A stretch of DNA of 64,000 nt from Streptomyces sp. NRRL F-2664 (lineage in GTDB: Bacteria; Actinomycetota; Actinomycetes; Streptomycetales; Streptomycetaceae). This document shows, piece by piece, positions 1-10,384 of the stretch. Position numbers and translations under genes: made by a program. The notes beneath the pieces were generated by a model. That model was given only the letters and a program-made list of their open reading frames with translations, was not told where the DNA came from and did no database searches. Within the stretch, counting starts at the first letter, position 1, and each line of letters starts with the position of its first letter. Location of the stretch: assembly GCF_000719345.1 (NCBI RefSeq), contig NZ_JOFX01000020.1:62001-126000 (forward strand). The letters are read 5' to 3'.

Positions 1-375
1 GCCGCCTTCGGTTCCGACCTGGACGCCGCGTCGAAGGCCTCGCTGGAGCGCGGCAAGCGCATGGTCGAGCTGCTCAAGCAGGGCCAGTACCAGCCCATGC
101 CCGTCGAGGAGCAGGTCGTCTCCGTCTGGGCCGGCACCACCGGCAAGATGGACGACGTCCCGGTCGCCGACATCCGTCGCTTCGAGTCGGAGCTGCTGGA
201 GTACCTGCGCCGCGAGCGCAAGGACCTCCTGACCTCCATCGCCGACGGCGGCAAGATGTCGGACGACACCCTCGGCTCGATCGCTGACGCCATCGCGGCC
301 TTCAAGCGCCAGTTCGAGACCTCGGACGGCAAGCTCCTGGGCGAGGACGTGCCGGCCGTCAACGTCTCCAAGTGA
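1..375 (+). CDS. atpA: ATP synthase F1 subunit alpha, C-terminal part
   Basis: The open frame enters from the left edge and gives the last 124 residues of the alpha subunit of the cytoplasmic F1 head. It carries the C-terminal helical domain, recognisable from [20 protein letters not shown] and the stretch [17 protein letters not shown]. The nucleotide-binding core lies outside the window. Twenty nt separate its stop from atpG, so it is part of the atp operon. Alpha subunits form the (alpha-beta)3 hexamer that couples proton flow to ATP synthesis. The 3' end looks intact. Confidence 0.97.
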   Translation, partial: AAFGSDLDAASKASLERGKRMVELLKQGQYQPMPVEEQVVSVWAGTTGKMDDVPVADIRRFESELLEYLRRERKDLLTSIADGGKMSDDTLGSIADAIAAFKRQFETSDGKLLGEDVPAVNVSK

Positions 376-395
376 CGACGGAAGGGACCTGACTC

Positions 396-2755
<2,360 letters not shown>

Positions 2756-2896
2756 TCCGGCGCGCTCCGCGAGGAGCGCTTCCGGTTCGCAGGTTTCGTC
2801 GGAGAGGGGCGGGTGTGTCCCGTCCCTCTCCCCACGCCCATTAGAATTTGACCCAACACCCGGCAGACCCGCCGGGTGGTGACCCGAGGAGCCACC

Positions 2897-3268
2897 TTGG
2901 CTGCTGAGCTGCACGTCGAGCTGGTCGCGGCGGACCGCAATGTCTGGTCCGGCGAGGCCACCCTTGTTGTCGCCCGCACCACGTCCGGCGACATCGGCGT
3001 CATGCCCGGTCACCAGCCGCTTCTCGGTGTGCTGGAATCGGGCCCGGTGACCATCCGCACGAGCGAGGGCAACACTGTCATCGCCGCGGTGCACGGCGGA
3101 TTCATCTCGTTCGCGGACAACAAGCTGTCCCTGCTGGCCGAGATCGCCGAGCTCGCGGACGAGATCGATGTCCAGCGTGCGGAGCGGGCACTGGAGCGCG
3201 CGAAGGCGGAGGCCGACGCGGCCGCCGAGCGTCGTGCGGATGTCCGGCTGCGCGCCGTAACGGGCTGA
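2897..3268 (+). CDS. atpC: ATP synthase F1 subunit epsilon
   Basis: 123 residues. The protein starts MAAELHVELVAADRNVWSGE and contains GDIGVMPGHQPLLGVLESG, typical of the epsilon beta-sandwich, then a C-terminal helical pair rich in Ala/Glu. Epsilon sits at the foot of the central stalk and regulates ATPase activity. The frame stays open further upstream to GTG codons at 2876 and 2879. I chose the TTG at 2897 because CGAGGAG lies just before it and because the family protein begins at this Met-Ala-Ala-Glu-Leu. It is the last atp gene; two hairpins follow. Confidence 0.95.
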   Translation: MAAELHVELVAADRNVWSGEATLVVARTTSGDIGVMPGHQPLLGVLESGPVTIRTSEGNTVIAAVHGGFISFADNKLSLLAEIAELADEIDVQRAERALERAKAEADAAAERRADVRLRAVTG

Positions 3269-3292
3269 TCGCCCGTCGGAGTTTCAACCGCT

Positions 3293-3320
3293 GGGCCCCG
3301 GAGGGCGACCTCCGGGCCCC
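3293..3320 (+). terminator. hairpin just after atpC
   Basis: GGGCCCCGGAGG pairs with CCTCCGGGCCCC around a GCGA loop, with one bulged C. It begins 24 nt after the atpC stop. There is no U tract, which is usual for Streptomyces terminators. Together with the next hairpin it probably ends or attenuates the atp transcript before the DUF2550 gene. Confidence 0.6.
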
Positions 3321-3327
3321 GGCAGAC

Positions 3328-3396
3328 CTCAGCCGCGGTCCGTTCTGGAATCTTCCAGACCGGGTCGCGGCTGAGGCGATGCAGGTCCGTTTTTTC
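3328..3396 (+). terminator. second hairpin with T run, end of atp operon
   Basis: CTCAGCCGCG (3328-3337) pairs with CGCGGCTGAG (3366-3375), and an inner CTGGAA/TTCCAG stem extends the structure. A TTTTTT run follows at about 3390-3395. This is the clearest intrinsic terminator between atpC and the DUF2550 gene. Confidence 0.65.
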
Positions 3397-3425
3397 TCAT
3401 GCGTATTCGATGAGCGAGGAGGTCG

Positions 3426-3878
3426 GTGAAGATGCTCCTCGCTCTGCTTGTGAGCGGCCTGGTCGTAGCCCTGGTGGTGATCGGGCTCTTCGTCTTCGGA
3501 CTGCGCCGCAGACTGATCCAGCGGTCCGGCGGGACCTTCGACTGCAGCATGCGCTGGGGCGTGGCCGAGGAGCCCGACGTCTCCGGCAAGGGCTGGGTGT
3601 ACGGGGTCGCGCGCTACAGCGGTGACCGGATCGACTGGTTCCGGGTGTTCTCGTACTCGCCGCGTCCGCGCCGGCTGCTGGAGCGGTCCTCCATCGAGGT
3701 CCTGGCGCGCCGCGCCCCGGAGGGCGAGGAGGAGCTGGCGCTGCTCTCCGACGCCGTCGTGCTCGGCTGTCTCCACCGGGGGACGCGCCTGGAGCTGGCG
3801 ATGAGCGAGGACGCGCTGACGGGCTTCCTGGCCTGGCTGGAGGCGGCGCCGCCCGGCCAGCGGGTGAACGTGGCCTAG
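3426..3878 (+). CDS. DUF2550 family membrane protein
   Basis: 150 residues. An N-terminal hydrophobic helix (about residues 3-26, LLALLVSGLVVALVVIGLFV) is followed by a basic stop-transfer stretch (RRRLIQR) and a soluble domain of about 115 residues. DUF2550 proteins are found almost only in actinobacteria, usually right after the ATP synthase operon as here. Their function is unknown; a PH-like membrane-associated role is only a guess. The GTG start at 3426 follows GAGGAGGTCG. A hairpin separates it from the convergent chitinase gene. Confidence 0.85.
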   Translation: MKMLLALLVSGLVVALVVIGLFVFGLRRRLIQRSGGTFDCSMRWGVAEEPDVSGKGWVYGVARYSGDRIDWFRVFSYSPRPRRLLERSSIEVLARRAPEGEEELALLSDAVVLGCLHRGTRLELAMSEDALTGFLAWLEAAPPGQRVNVA

Positions 3879-3886
3879 GGCATGGA

Positions 3887-3926
3887 GAAGCCGGGGGGAC
3901 GGGGGCGGACCCGTCTCCCCGGCTTC
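3887..3926. terminator. bidirectional terminator between DUF2550 gene and chitinase
   Basis: GAAGCCGGGGGGACGGG pairs with CCCGTCTCCCCGGCTTC around a short loop. It lies between two convergent genes and can serve both strands. Confidence 0.75.
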
Positions 3927-3933
3927 CGTCTCG

Positions 3934-5787
3934 TTACTGGAGCCCGGTGTGGACCGCGTTCGCGAGCTCACCGCCCGCGGTGTCGCCGCTGAACTCCCAG
4001 TAGAAGGCTCCCCTGAGGCCCTGCTGCTTGGCCCAGGCCATCTTCCCGGCGATGGTGGCGGGGGTGTCGTAGCTCCACCAGTTGCTGCCGCACTTGGCGT
4101 AGGCGGTGCCGGCGACGGTGCCGGTGGCCGGGCAGCTGTTCTTGAGCACCTTGTAGTCCTCGATGCCCTGCTCGTACGTGCCCGGTGCCGGGCCGGTGGC
4201 GGTGCCGCCGGGCGCGGCCTGGGTGACGCCGGTCCAGCCGCGCCCGTAGAAGCCGATGCCGAGGTTGAGCTTCGAACCGGGCACGCCCTTGGCCTTGAGC
4301 TTGGCGATGGCGTCGGCCGAGTTGAAGCCGGCCTGCGGGATGCCCGCGTAGGAGGTGAGCGGGGAGTGCGGGGCCGTCGGTCCCTGGGCCGCCCACGCGC
4401 CGAAGAAGTCGTACGTCATGACGTTGTAGAAGTCGGTGTACTGTGCGGCGCCCGCGTAGTCCGCCTTGTCGATCTTGCCGCCGTCCGAGGCGTCGGCGGT
4501 GATGGCCGCGGTGACCAGGTTGTTCGCACCGAACCGGGCCTTCACGGCCTGCATCAGGTTCTTGAAGGCGGCCGGGCCGCTGGTGTCGCAGGACAGGCCG
4601 CAGGCGTTCGGGTACTCCCAGTCCAGGTCGATGCCGTCGAAGACGTCGGCCCAGCGCGGGTCCTCGACCAGGTTGTAGCAGGACTGGGCGAAGGCGGTCG
4701 GGTTGGCGGCGGCCTGCGGGAAGCCGCCGGACCAGGTCCAGCCGCCGAAGGACCACAGCACCTTGATGTTCGGGAACTGCTTCTTCAGCTTGCGCAACTG
4801 GTTGAAGTTGCCGCGCAGCGGCTGGTCCCAGGTGTCGGCGACGCCGTCGACGCTCTGGTCGGCGGTGTAGGCCTTGTCGTAGTCGGCGTAGGCGTCACCG
4901 ATCGTGCACTGGCCGTTCTGGACGTTGCCGAAGGCGTAGTTGATGTGCGTGATCCTGCCGGCCGTGCCGGAGGTGACCAGGTTCTTCACGTGGTAGTTGC
5001 GTCCGTAGACGCCCCAGTTGGTGAAGTAGCCGAGCTTGACCTTGTCGCCCGGGTCCGGGGGGACGGTCCCGCCGGTCGTGGTGACCGCGGTGGAGCCGGA
5101 GGAGGGGCCGGTCTGGTCGGCGGTGTCGCGGGCGGTGACGCTGTAGGTGTACGTCGTGCCCTTGGTCAGGCCGGAGTCCGCGTAGCTCGTGCCGGTGACG
5201 GTGGCGATCCTGGCGGAGCCCCGGTAGACGTCGTAGTTCTTGACGCCCTTGTCGTCGGTGGCCGAGGTCCAGGTCAGGGTCAGCGAGGTGTCGGCGACGT
5301 TGCTCGCGCTGGGGGCGCCGGGAGCCGTGGGGGGAGCGTCGCCGGGCTGGGTGCCGCCGTCGCAGGACGCGCCGTTGATCCTGCAGCCGGTGGGGGCGCC
5401 GGATCCGGTGCCGTTGAAGCCGAAGCTGGCGGTGGCGCCGGGGGCGAGGGTGCCGTTCCAGCCGACGTTCTTGGCCGTCCAGTGGGTCCCGGAACCGGTG
5501 ACGGTGGCGTCCCAGGCGGAGGTGACCGAGGTGCCCGCCGGGTAGTCCCACTCCACGGTCCAGCTGCTCAGGGTGGTGGTGCCGGTGTTCTTCACCACCC
5601 ACTTGCCCTCGAAGCCGGAACCCCAGTCGGAGACCTTGGTGTAGGTCGCGGTCGCCGAGGCGGCCGCCTGGGCCGGACCGGCCAGGGCCACGAGCCCGGT
5701 GACGGGCAGGGCGAGCACGGCGACGACCGCCGCGACTCGGGTGAAGAACCGGGTGCGTCGGGTGGGGGGTGGGGATGCTGTGCTCAA
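3934..5787 (-). CDS. chiC: secreted chitinase, CBM2-FN3-GH18 (ChiC/Chi63 type)
   Basis: 617 residues. A Sec signal peptide (about residues 1-42, hydrophobic core VAAVVAVLALPVTGLVALAG, cleavage near AQA) leads to a family 2 carbohydrate-binding module (about 46-147), a fibronectin type III domain (about 155-240) and a GH18 catalytic domain to the end. The GH18 motif DGIDLDWE is intact; its last Glu is the proton donor for hydrolysis of chitin. The protein acts outside the cell. I chose the TTG at 5787 because GGAGGAGCACCC precedes it and the signal peptide then has normal length; the frame is open to 5865. Domain order matches the Streptomyces ChiC/Chi63 group. The promoter with paired 12-bp repeats is described separately, and a two-component system lies immediately upstream. 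Confidence 0.95.
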   Translation of the reverse strand: MSTASPPPTRRTRFFTRVAAVVAVLALPVTGLVALAGPAQAAASATATYTKVSDWGSGFEGKWVVKNTGTTTLSSWTVEWDYPAGTSVTSAWDATVTGSGTHWTAKNVGWNGTLAPGATASFGFNGTGSGAPTGCRINGASCDGGTQPGDAPPTAPGAPSASNVADTSLTLTWTSATDDKGVKNYDVYRGSARIATVTGTSYADSGLTKGTTYTYSVTARDTADQTGPSSGSTAVTTTGGTVPPDPGDKVKLGYFTNWGVYGRNYHVKNLVTSGTAGRITHINYAFGNVQNGQCTIGDAYADYDKAYTADQSVDGVADTWDQPLRGNFNQLRKLKKQFPNIKVLWSFGGWTWSGGFPQAAANPTAFAQSCYNLVEDPRWADVFDGIDLDWEYPNACGLSCDTSGPAAFKNLMQAVKARFGANNLVTAAITADASDGGKIDKADYAGAAQYTDFYNVMTYDFFGAWAAQGPTAPHSPLTSYAGIPQAGFNSADAIAKLKAKGVPGSKLNLGIGFYGRGWTGVTQAAPGGTATGPAPGTYEQGIEDYKVLKNSCPATGTVAGTAYAKCGSNWWSYDTPATIAGKMAWAKQQGLRGAFYWEFSGDTAGGELANAVHTGLQ

Positions 5788-5900
5788 GGGTGCTCCTCCG
5801 GAGGTCCGTCGCGGCCGTGGGGCCGGCTGCGACATGGGGGTGGGACCTGCGCCGCCCGTGAGCACGCTTTGTCATGGCACGCTCACCACAGTGTGGCCCG

Positions 5901-5942
5901 AGCGTAGAAAGGTCTGGACCAACCGTCAAGAGGTCCAGACCG
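5901..5942 (-). promoter_or_regulatory. chitinase promoter with two dre-like 12-bp repeats
   Basis: Reading the minus strand, CGGTCTGGACCT (5942-5931) and TGGTCCAGACCT (5921-5910) flank a -35 box TTGACG (5929-5924). After a 17-nt spacer comes a -10 box TACGCT (5906-5901). Paired 12-bp direct repeats overlapping the promoter are the known operators of Streptomyces chitinase genes, giving chitin induction and glucose repression. The sequence also fits the DasR response element TGGTCTAGACCA. The leader to the TTG start is about 100 nt. Confidence 0.85.
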
Positions 5943-5971
5943 GTACCGGGGGGTGCGGCCCCCGCCCGGAC

Positions 5972-6625
5972 CTAGAGCCCCAACTCCTGTGCCAGGACCG
6001 CCGCTTGGAGCCGGCTGCGCAGCTCAAGCTTGCCCAGCAGCCTGCTGACGTGGGTCTTCGCCGTGGCGTCCGCCATTTCCAGCCGTTCGGCGATCTCCGC
6101 GTTCGACAGGCCCTCGCCCAGAGCGCCCAGCACCTCGCGCTCGCGGGGCGTCAGGGAGGCGACCGCCGCCGCCCGCTCCGGCGCCGGGGCGGTCCGCGCC
6201 GGACGCGGCGCCGCGAACTCGGCGATCAGCCGCCGGGTCACCGCCGGGGCGATCAGGCCCTCCCCGCGGGCGACCGTCCGCACCGCCTCCAGCAGCTCCG
6301 ACGCGTCCGCGTTCTTCAGCAGGAACCCGGCAGCGCCCGCCCGCAGCGCCCCGAAGACGTACTCGTCCAGGTCGAAGGTGGTCAGCACCAGGACGTCCGC
6401 CAGCCCCTCCTCGACCACCTGGCGGGTCGCGGACACCCCGTCGAGCCGGGGCATCTGCACGTCCATGAGGACGAGATCGGGCCGCAGCTCCCGCGCCAGG
6501 TGCACCGCCTCCTCCCCGTCGGCCGCCTCACCCGCCACCTCGATGTCGCCCGCGCTGCGCAGGATGAGCACCAGCCCGGCCCGCACCGCGGCCTGGTCCT
6601 CGGCCACCACCACCCGGATGGTCAT
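5972..6625 (-). CDS. chiR: NarL/LuxR-type response regulator (ChiR-like)
   Basis: 217 residues. The receiver domain has acidic residues AED at 8-10 and the phosphoacceptor Asp at about residue 55 in LVLMDVQMPRLDG. The C-terminal LuxR helix-turn-helix contains LTPREREVLGALGEGLSNAE and a recognition helix ending in KTHVSRLLGKL. Its ATG overlaps the stop of the kinase gene (ATGA), so the pair is translationally coupled. I set the start at MTIRVVVAED because the upstream extension falls in the kinase gene. In S. coelicolor the pair next to the homologous chitinase gene is ChiS/ChiR. The name is by family and position; direct control of chiC here is inferred. Confidence 0.88.
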   Translation of the reverse strand: MTIRVVVAEDQAAVRAGLVLILRSAGDIEVAGEAADGEEAVHLARELRPDLVLMDVQMPRLDGVSATRQVVEEGLADVLVLTTFDLDEYVFGALRAGAAGFLLKNADASELLEAVRTVARGEGLIAPAVTRRLIAEFAAPRPARTAPAPERAAAVASLTPREREVLGALGEGLSNAEIAERLEMADATAKTHVSRLLGKLELRSRLQAAVLAQELGL

Positions 6626-7806
6626 GCCTCCACCGCCTTCTCCTCGGCGGGCAGCATCGCCCGCACTCGCCACACGGTGCCGTTCCGGCCCGCCATGAAT
6701 TGCCCGCCCAGCAGTTCCGTCCGCTCCCTCATGCCGATCAGCCCGGCCCCCGAGCCCGGGGCGCGGGGCCCGGGGCGGTCGCCGTAGGGCGAGTCCACCG
6801 CCACGTGCAGCAGGCCGTTCTCGTGCGCCACGCGGACCGTGACGGTGCCGGGGGCGGCGTGCTTGAGGGCATTGGTCAAGGACTCCTGGACGATCCGGTA
6901 CGCAGCCAGCTCCACGGGGGCGGCGGCCGGCTCCCCGGAGGGCCGGTCGTCGTGCAGGACGAAGGCCAGCCCGCTGGCGGAGCCGTTGGTCGATGCCTGT
7001 CTGATCAGGGCGTCCAGACCGTCCAGGGACGGGACCGCTACCGCCTCCTGTCCGGCGCCGGCGTCCCGCAGCAGGCCGATCAGACGACGCATTTCGGCCA
7101 GCCCCTGCACGCTGTTCTCGCGGATCACGCCGAGCGCGTCGCGGCTGGTCGCGGGCGAGTCGATGGAGAGCGCGGCGGTGGAGTGGATGGCGATGGCCGA
7201 CAGGTGGTTGGCCACCATGTCGTGCAGCTCCCGGGCCATCCGGGCACGCTCGGCGGCCACGGCCTGACTGCGGTCCATCTCGGCCAGCAGCGCCGTCTGC
7301 TCCGCGCGCAGCCGGGCGGCCTCTGCGGCTTCGCGGTGGTTGCGCAGGGTGGCTCCGGTCAGGGCCGGGGCGAAGCTCACGATGCCGGTGATCGCGCCGA
7401 TCAGCAGGGCCTGCGGGGTGCGCAGCCAGGCCACCGAGGCGATGGTGACGACGACGGTGATCAGGCCCGTGGTGACCGGCAGCCGCCGCGCCATGGCCGG
7501 CTTTCCGTACACGACGGCGGCGTACATCAGGTCGGTGAAGATCACGACCGTGGCGAGGCTGCCGACGGTGAACTGGTCCGCGACCACTCCCGCGGTGCCG
7601 ACGATCAGCGTCACCTGCGGCACGGTGCGGCGCAGCAGCTCCATCGCGCCCAGCACCACCAGGGGCACCAGGGCGGCCCAGGCGGGCAGGAAATCCCGCC
7701 CCGGGCTGCTGTACACGCCGAGCGACCAGAAGGCGAGGCCCGCGGCCACGCTGACCACCGCGAGGAGGACGTCGTCACGATGGGGGCGCAGGCTCTTCTC
7801 GGTCAC
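6622..7806 (-). CDS. chiS: membrane sensor histidine kinase (ChiS-like, HisKA_3)
   Basis: About 394 residues. Four to five membrane helices lie in the first 150 residues. The dimerisation domain has the phosphoacceptor His in RARMARELHDMVANHLSA, followed by an ATPase domain with the N box YRIVQESLTNALKHA and the G-box region GAGLIGMRER. This is the NarX/DegS-type architecture that partners LuxR regulators. The GTG at 7806 (MTEKSLRPH) is preferred because the longer frame from GTG 7839 adds residues unlike the family; neither start has a strong ribosome site. It overlaps the regulator gene by 4 nt. The external signal is unknown; chitin oligosaccharides are a guess from context. Confidence 0.87.
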   Translation of the reverse strand: MTEKSLRPHRDDVLLAVVSVAAGLAFWSLGVYSSPGRDFLPAWAALVPLVVLGAMELLRRTVPQVTLIVGTAGVVADQFTVGSLATVVIFTDLMYAAVVYGKPAMARRLPVTTGLITVVVTIASVAWLRTPQALLIGAITGIVSFAPALTGATLRNHREAAEAARLRAEQTALLAEMDRSQAVAAERARMARELHDMVANHLSAIAIHSTAALSIDSPATSRDALGVIRENSVQGLAEMRRLIGLLRDAGAGQEAVAVPSLDGLDALIRQASTNGSASGLAFVLHDDRPSGEPAAAPVELAAYRIVQESLTNALKHAAPGTVTVRVAHENGLLHVAVDSPYGDRPGPRAPGSGAGLIGMRERTELLGGQFMAGRNGTVWRVRAMLPAEEKAVEA

Positions 7807-7967
7807 GGTCCCATCCAACAGGGTGTGCGGCGGCCGCACGTCGGCGGAGCGGCCGAGCCGCGGCTACATCGAAGGATGCAGCCGCACATGGTCACTCGCG
7901 ACGACGCATCGGGCTCCGACGGCCGGGAGCCTTGGAGTACGACGCACCCGAGCGGAGGGAGAATCCC

Positions 7968-8537
7968 GTGATCGTCGCGCTGATCATCGCCTGTGAGGTC
8001 GGCTTCTGGGTCCTGCTGGCGGCGGGACTCGCCCTGCGCTACCTCGCCGGGAAGCCCCGGCTGGGCGCGGCGGTCCTGCTCTGCGAGCCGCTGATGGAGC
8101 TGGTCCTGCTCGTCGTCACGACGATCGACCTGAAGAACGGCGCCGCGCCCGACTGGAAGCACGGTCTCGCCGCGCTCTACATCGGCTACACCGTCGCCTA
8201 CGGGCACTACACGATCACCTGGCTCGACCGGCACGCCGCGCACCGGTTCGCCGGAGGGCCCAGGCCGGCGGGCGCCGGGTACGGCAAGGAGCGGGCCCGG
8301 CACGAGTGGAAGCTCTGGGTCCGTACGGTGATCGCCGCCGCCGTCGCCCTGACGCTGCTCCAGGGGGCGATCTGGTACGTCGGCGACGCCGGCGACGTCA
8401 GCTCGCTGCGGGCGTGGCAGTCCGGCGCCCTGCGGGTTGTCGGCATCCACGCCCTGGTCGCCGCCGCCTACACCGTGTGGCCGAAAAAGGCCCCCGCCGC
8501 CGAGGAGGAGCGGCCCTCCTTGGCGAAGTCCCGGTGA
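7968..8537 (+). CDS. five-helix integral membrane protein, function unknown
   Basis: 189 residues. About five hydrophobic segments are visible, starting with VIVALIIACEVGFWVLLAAG and ending with ALRVVGIHALVAAAYTVW before a charged tail. The GTG at 7968 follows GGAGGGAGAATCCC, which fixes the start; an in-frame ATG at 7932 lacks such a site. It is divergent from chiS and convergent with the adenosyltransferase gene. I recognise no enzyme motif. A small integral membrane protein at this place is common in Streptomyces. Confidence 0.8.
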   Translation: MIVALIIACEVGFWVLLAAGLALRYLAGKPRLGAAVLLCEPLMELVLLVVTTIDLKNGAAPDWKHGLAALYIGYTVAYGHYTITWLDRHAAHRFAGGPRPAGAGYGKERARHEWKLWVRTVIAAAVALTLLQGAIWYVGDAGDVSSLRAWQSGALRVVGIHALVAAAYTVWPKKAPAAEEERPSLAKSR

Positions 8538-8575
8538 GGAGGGCCTGCCGGCCCCGTGAGAAGGGCCTGCCGCCC

Positions 8576-9148
8576 CTACCGCTCGCCCCCCGGCACCCAC
8601 AGCACGTCCCCGACCTCCTTGTTGGCCACCCGGGCCAGGATGAACAGGAGGTCGGAGAGGCGGTTCAGATAGGTGGCGGTGAGCGGGTTCATCGTCTCCC
8701 CGTGCACCTCCAGCGCCGCCCACGTCGACCGCTCGGCGCGCCGGACCACCGTGCAGGCCTGGTGCAGCAGGGCCGCGCCGGGGGCGCCGCCGGGCAGGAT
8801 GAAGCTGCGCAGCTTCTCCACCTGCTCCAGGAAGAGGTCGCAGTCGGCCTCCAGCTTGTCGATGTAGAACTGCTCCACGCGCAGCGGCGGGTACTCCGGG
8901 TTCTCCACGACCGGTGTGCACAGGTCCGCGCCCACGTCGAACAGGTCGTTCTGCACCCGGACCAGGACCTTCACGACCTCCGGCGGCAGGCTGCCGAGCG
9001 CGACGGCGGTCCCGATGGCCGCGTTGGCCTCGTTGGCGTCCGCGTACGCGGAGATGCGGAGGTCCGTCTTGGCCGTGCGGCTCATGTCGCCCAGGGCGGT
9101 CGTGCCCTTGTCGCCGGTACGGGTGTAGATGCGCGTGAGGTTCACCAT
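8576..9148 (-). CDS. cob(I)yrinic acid a,c-diamide adenosyltransferase, PduO type
   Basis: 190 residues. The N-terminal motif TRIYTRTGDKGTTALGD binds ATP, and the helix with VVRRAERSTWA carries the conserved Arg-Arg-Ala-Glu signature of PduO-type ATP:corrinoid adenosyltransferases. The enzyme transfers the 5'-deoxyadenosyl group of ATP to cob(I)alamin, making coenzyme B12 in the cytoplasm. The ATG at 9148 (MVNLTRIYT) matches the usual family start. The product is the cofactor required by IcmA, and MeaB, also encoded in this window, protects such mutases. Confidence 0.93.
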   Translation of the reverse strand: MVNLTRIYTRTGDKGTTALGDMSRTAKTDLRISAYADANEANAAIGTAVALGSLPPEVVKVLVRVQNDLFDVGADLCTPVVENPEYPPLRVEQFYIDKLEADCDLFLEQVEKLRSFILPGGAPGAALLHQACTVVRRAERSTWAALEVHGETMNPLTATYLNRLSDLLFILARVANKEVGDVLWVPGGER

Positions 9149-9280
9149 GCGGCCAGGGTAGACGGGCCCGCCGGGCGGGTGGCGGCCCGTGGCAGTGCGT
9201 GAACTGTGAGGCAGCGCACCGGTCATGGGCCGTACCGGTGTGATGTCCGTCATCTGAGACGTGACGCGTGTTACTTCACG

Positions 9281-9309
9281 GTCACACCGCACCCCCCGGA
9301 CGCTAGTCT
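9281..9309 (+). promoter_or_regulatory. possible promoter of the 3-hydroxyacyl-CoA dehydrogenase gene
   Basis: GTCACA (9281-9286) and TAGTCT (9304-9309) are separated by 17 nt and lie 55 nt before the GTG start. The fit is moderate and rests on inspection only. Confidence 0.35.
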
Positions 9310-9363
9310 CCGCCGGAGTGGCTACGAAGCCGTGCCGTATGCGAGAACAACGAGGGGTGTGCA

Positions 9364-10212
9364 GTGGCTGGGAAGCTCGCCGTCATCGGTGCCGGACTCA
9401 TGGGTTCCGGGATCGCTCAGGTCTCCGCCCAGGCGGGATGGGAGGTCGTGCTGCGCGATGTCACCGACGCCGCGCTGACCCGGGGCACGGACGGGATCAA
9501 GGCCTCGTACGACAAGTTCGTCTCCAAGGGCCGGCTGACCGCCGAGGACGCCGAGGCGGCGCTCGCGCGCATCACGACGACCACCGACCTGGACGCGGCC
9601 GCCGACGTCGACATCGTCGTGGAAGCCGCCTTCGAGAAGATCGAGATCAAGCACGAGATCTTCCGCGCGCTCGACAAGATCGTGCGTGAGGACGCCATCC
9701 TCGCCTCCAACACCTCCGCCATCCCGATCACCAAGATCGCGGCCGTGACGGAGCGTCCGGAGCGGGTCGTCGGCGCGCACTTCTTCTCGCCCGTCCCGAT
9801 GATGCAGCTGTGCGAACTGGTCCGCGGCTACAAGACGAGCGACGAAACCCTCGCCGCGACCCGGGCGTTCGCCGAGTCCGTCGGCAAGACCTGCATCGTC
9901 GTCAACCGCGACGTCGCCGGATTCGTGACGACCCGTCTGATCTCCGCGCTCGTCGTCGAGGCCGCGAAGCTGTACGAATCGGGCGTCGCCACCGCCGAGG
10001 ACATCGACATCGCCTGCAAGCTGGGCTTCGGGCACGCGATGGGCCCGCTGGCCACCGCCGACCTCACGGGCGTCGACATCCTGCTGCACGCCACCAGCAA
10101 CATCTACACCGAGTCCCAGGACGAGAAGTTCGCGCCGCCGGAGCTCATGCGCCGCATGGTGGACGCAGGGGACATCGGCCGCAAGAGCGGCCAGGGCTTC
10201 TACAAGCACTGA
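9364..10212 (+). CDS. 3-hydroxybutyryl-CoA dehydrogenase family protein
   Basis: 282 residues. The Rossmann NAD(P) motif GAGLMGSGIAQ is near residues 9-19, and the catalytic His region HFFSPVPMMQLCELV and the C-terminal dimerisation domain are complete. The enzyme oxidises (3S)-hydroxyacyl-CoA or reduces acetoacetyl-CoA in short-chain acyl-CoA metabolism. The GTG at 9364 is preceded by GAGGGG. It stands alone, with a divergent adenosyltransferase gene upstream. Its products could enter the butyryl-CoA/isobutyryl-CoA route served by IcmA, but that link is inferred. Confidence 0.93.
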   Translation: MAGKLAVIGAGLMGSGIAQVSAQAGWEVVLRDVTDAALTRGTDGIKASYDKFVSKGRLTAEDAEAALARITTTTDLDAAADVDIVVEAAFEKIEIKHEIFRALDKIVREDAILASNTSAIPITKIAAVTERPERVVGAHFFSPVPMMQLCELVRGYKTSDETLAATRAFAESVGKTCIVVNRDVAGFVTTRLISALVVEAAKLYESGVATAEDIDIACKLGFGHAMGPLATADLTGVDILLHATSNIYTESQDEKFAPPELMRRMVDAGDIGRKSGQGFYKH

Positions 10213-10250
10213 CCGCGGTCCCCCCACTGAGCGCCATCGTTCGAAAGCCT

Positions 10251-10341
10251 TCACCCGTCAGGGTGATTTAGGTATCGGTTCGCTCACGGTCGGCAACTTC
10301 CCTGCCCGCGCGGCAGTCAGTTGCAGTGAGAGTTGCCGACC
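10251..10341. promoter_or_regulatory. inverted repeats upstream of the STAS gene
   Basis: TCACCC/GGGTGA forms a short palindrome at 10251-10266. GGTCGGCAACT (10288-10298) is matched perfectly by AGTTGCCGACC (10331-10341) across a 32-nt gap. Both lie in the 172-nt space before the STAS gene. They could be regulator sites or a long hairpin; no function is assigned. Confidence 0.35.
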
Positions 10342-10384
10342 ACGGACCAGTTGCCATACGTACGCAGTACTGCCGGGAGTACAC

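Noticed and set aside
3949..5907. 652-codon open frame opposite the chitinase
   Set aside because: Shadow of high third-position GC; low complexity and it contradicts the chitinase promoter.
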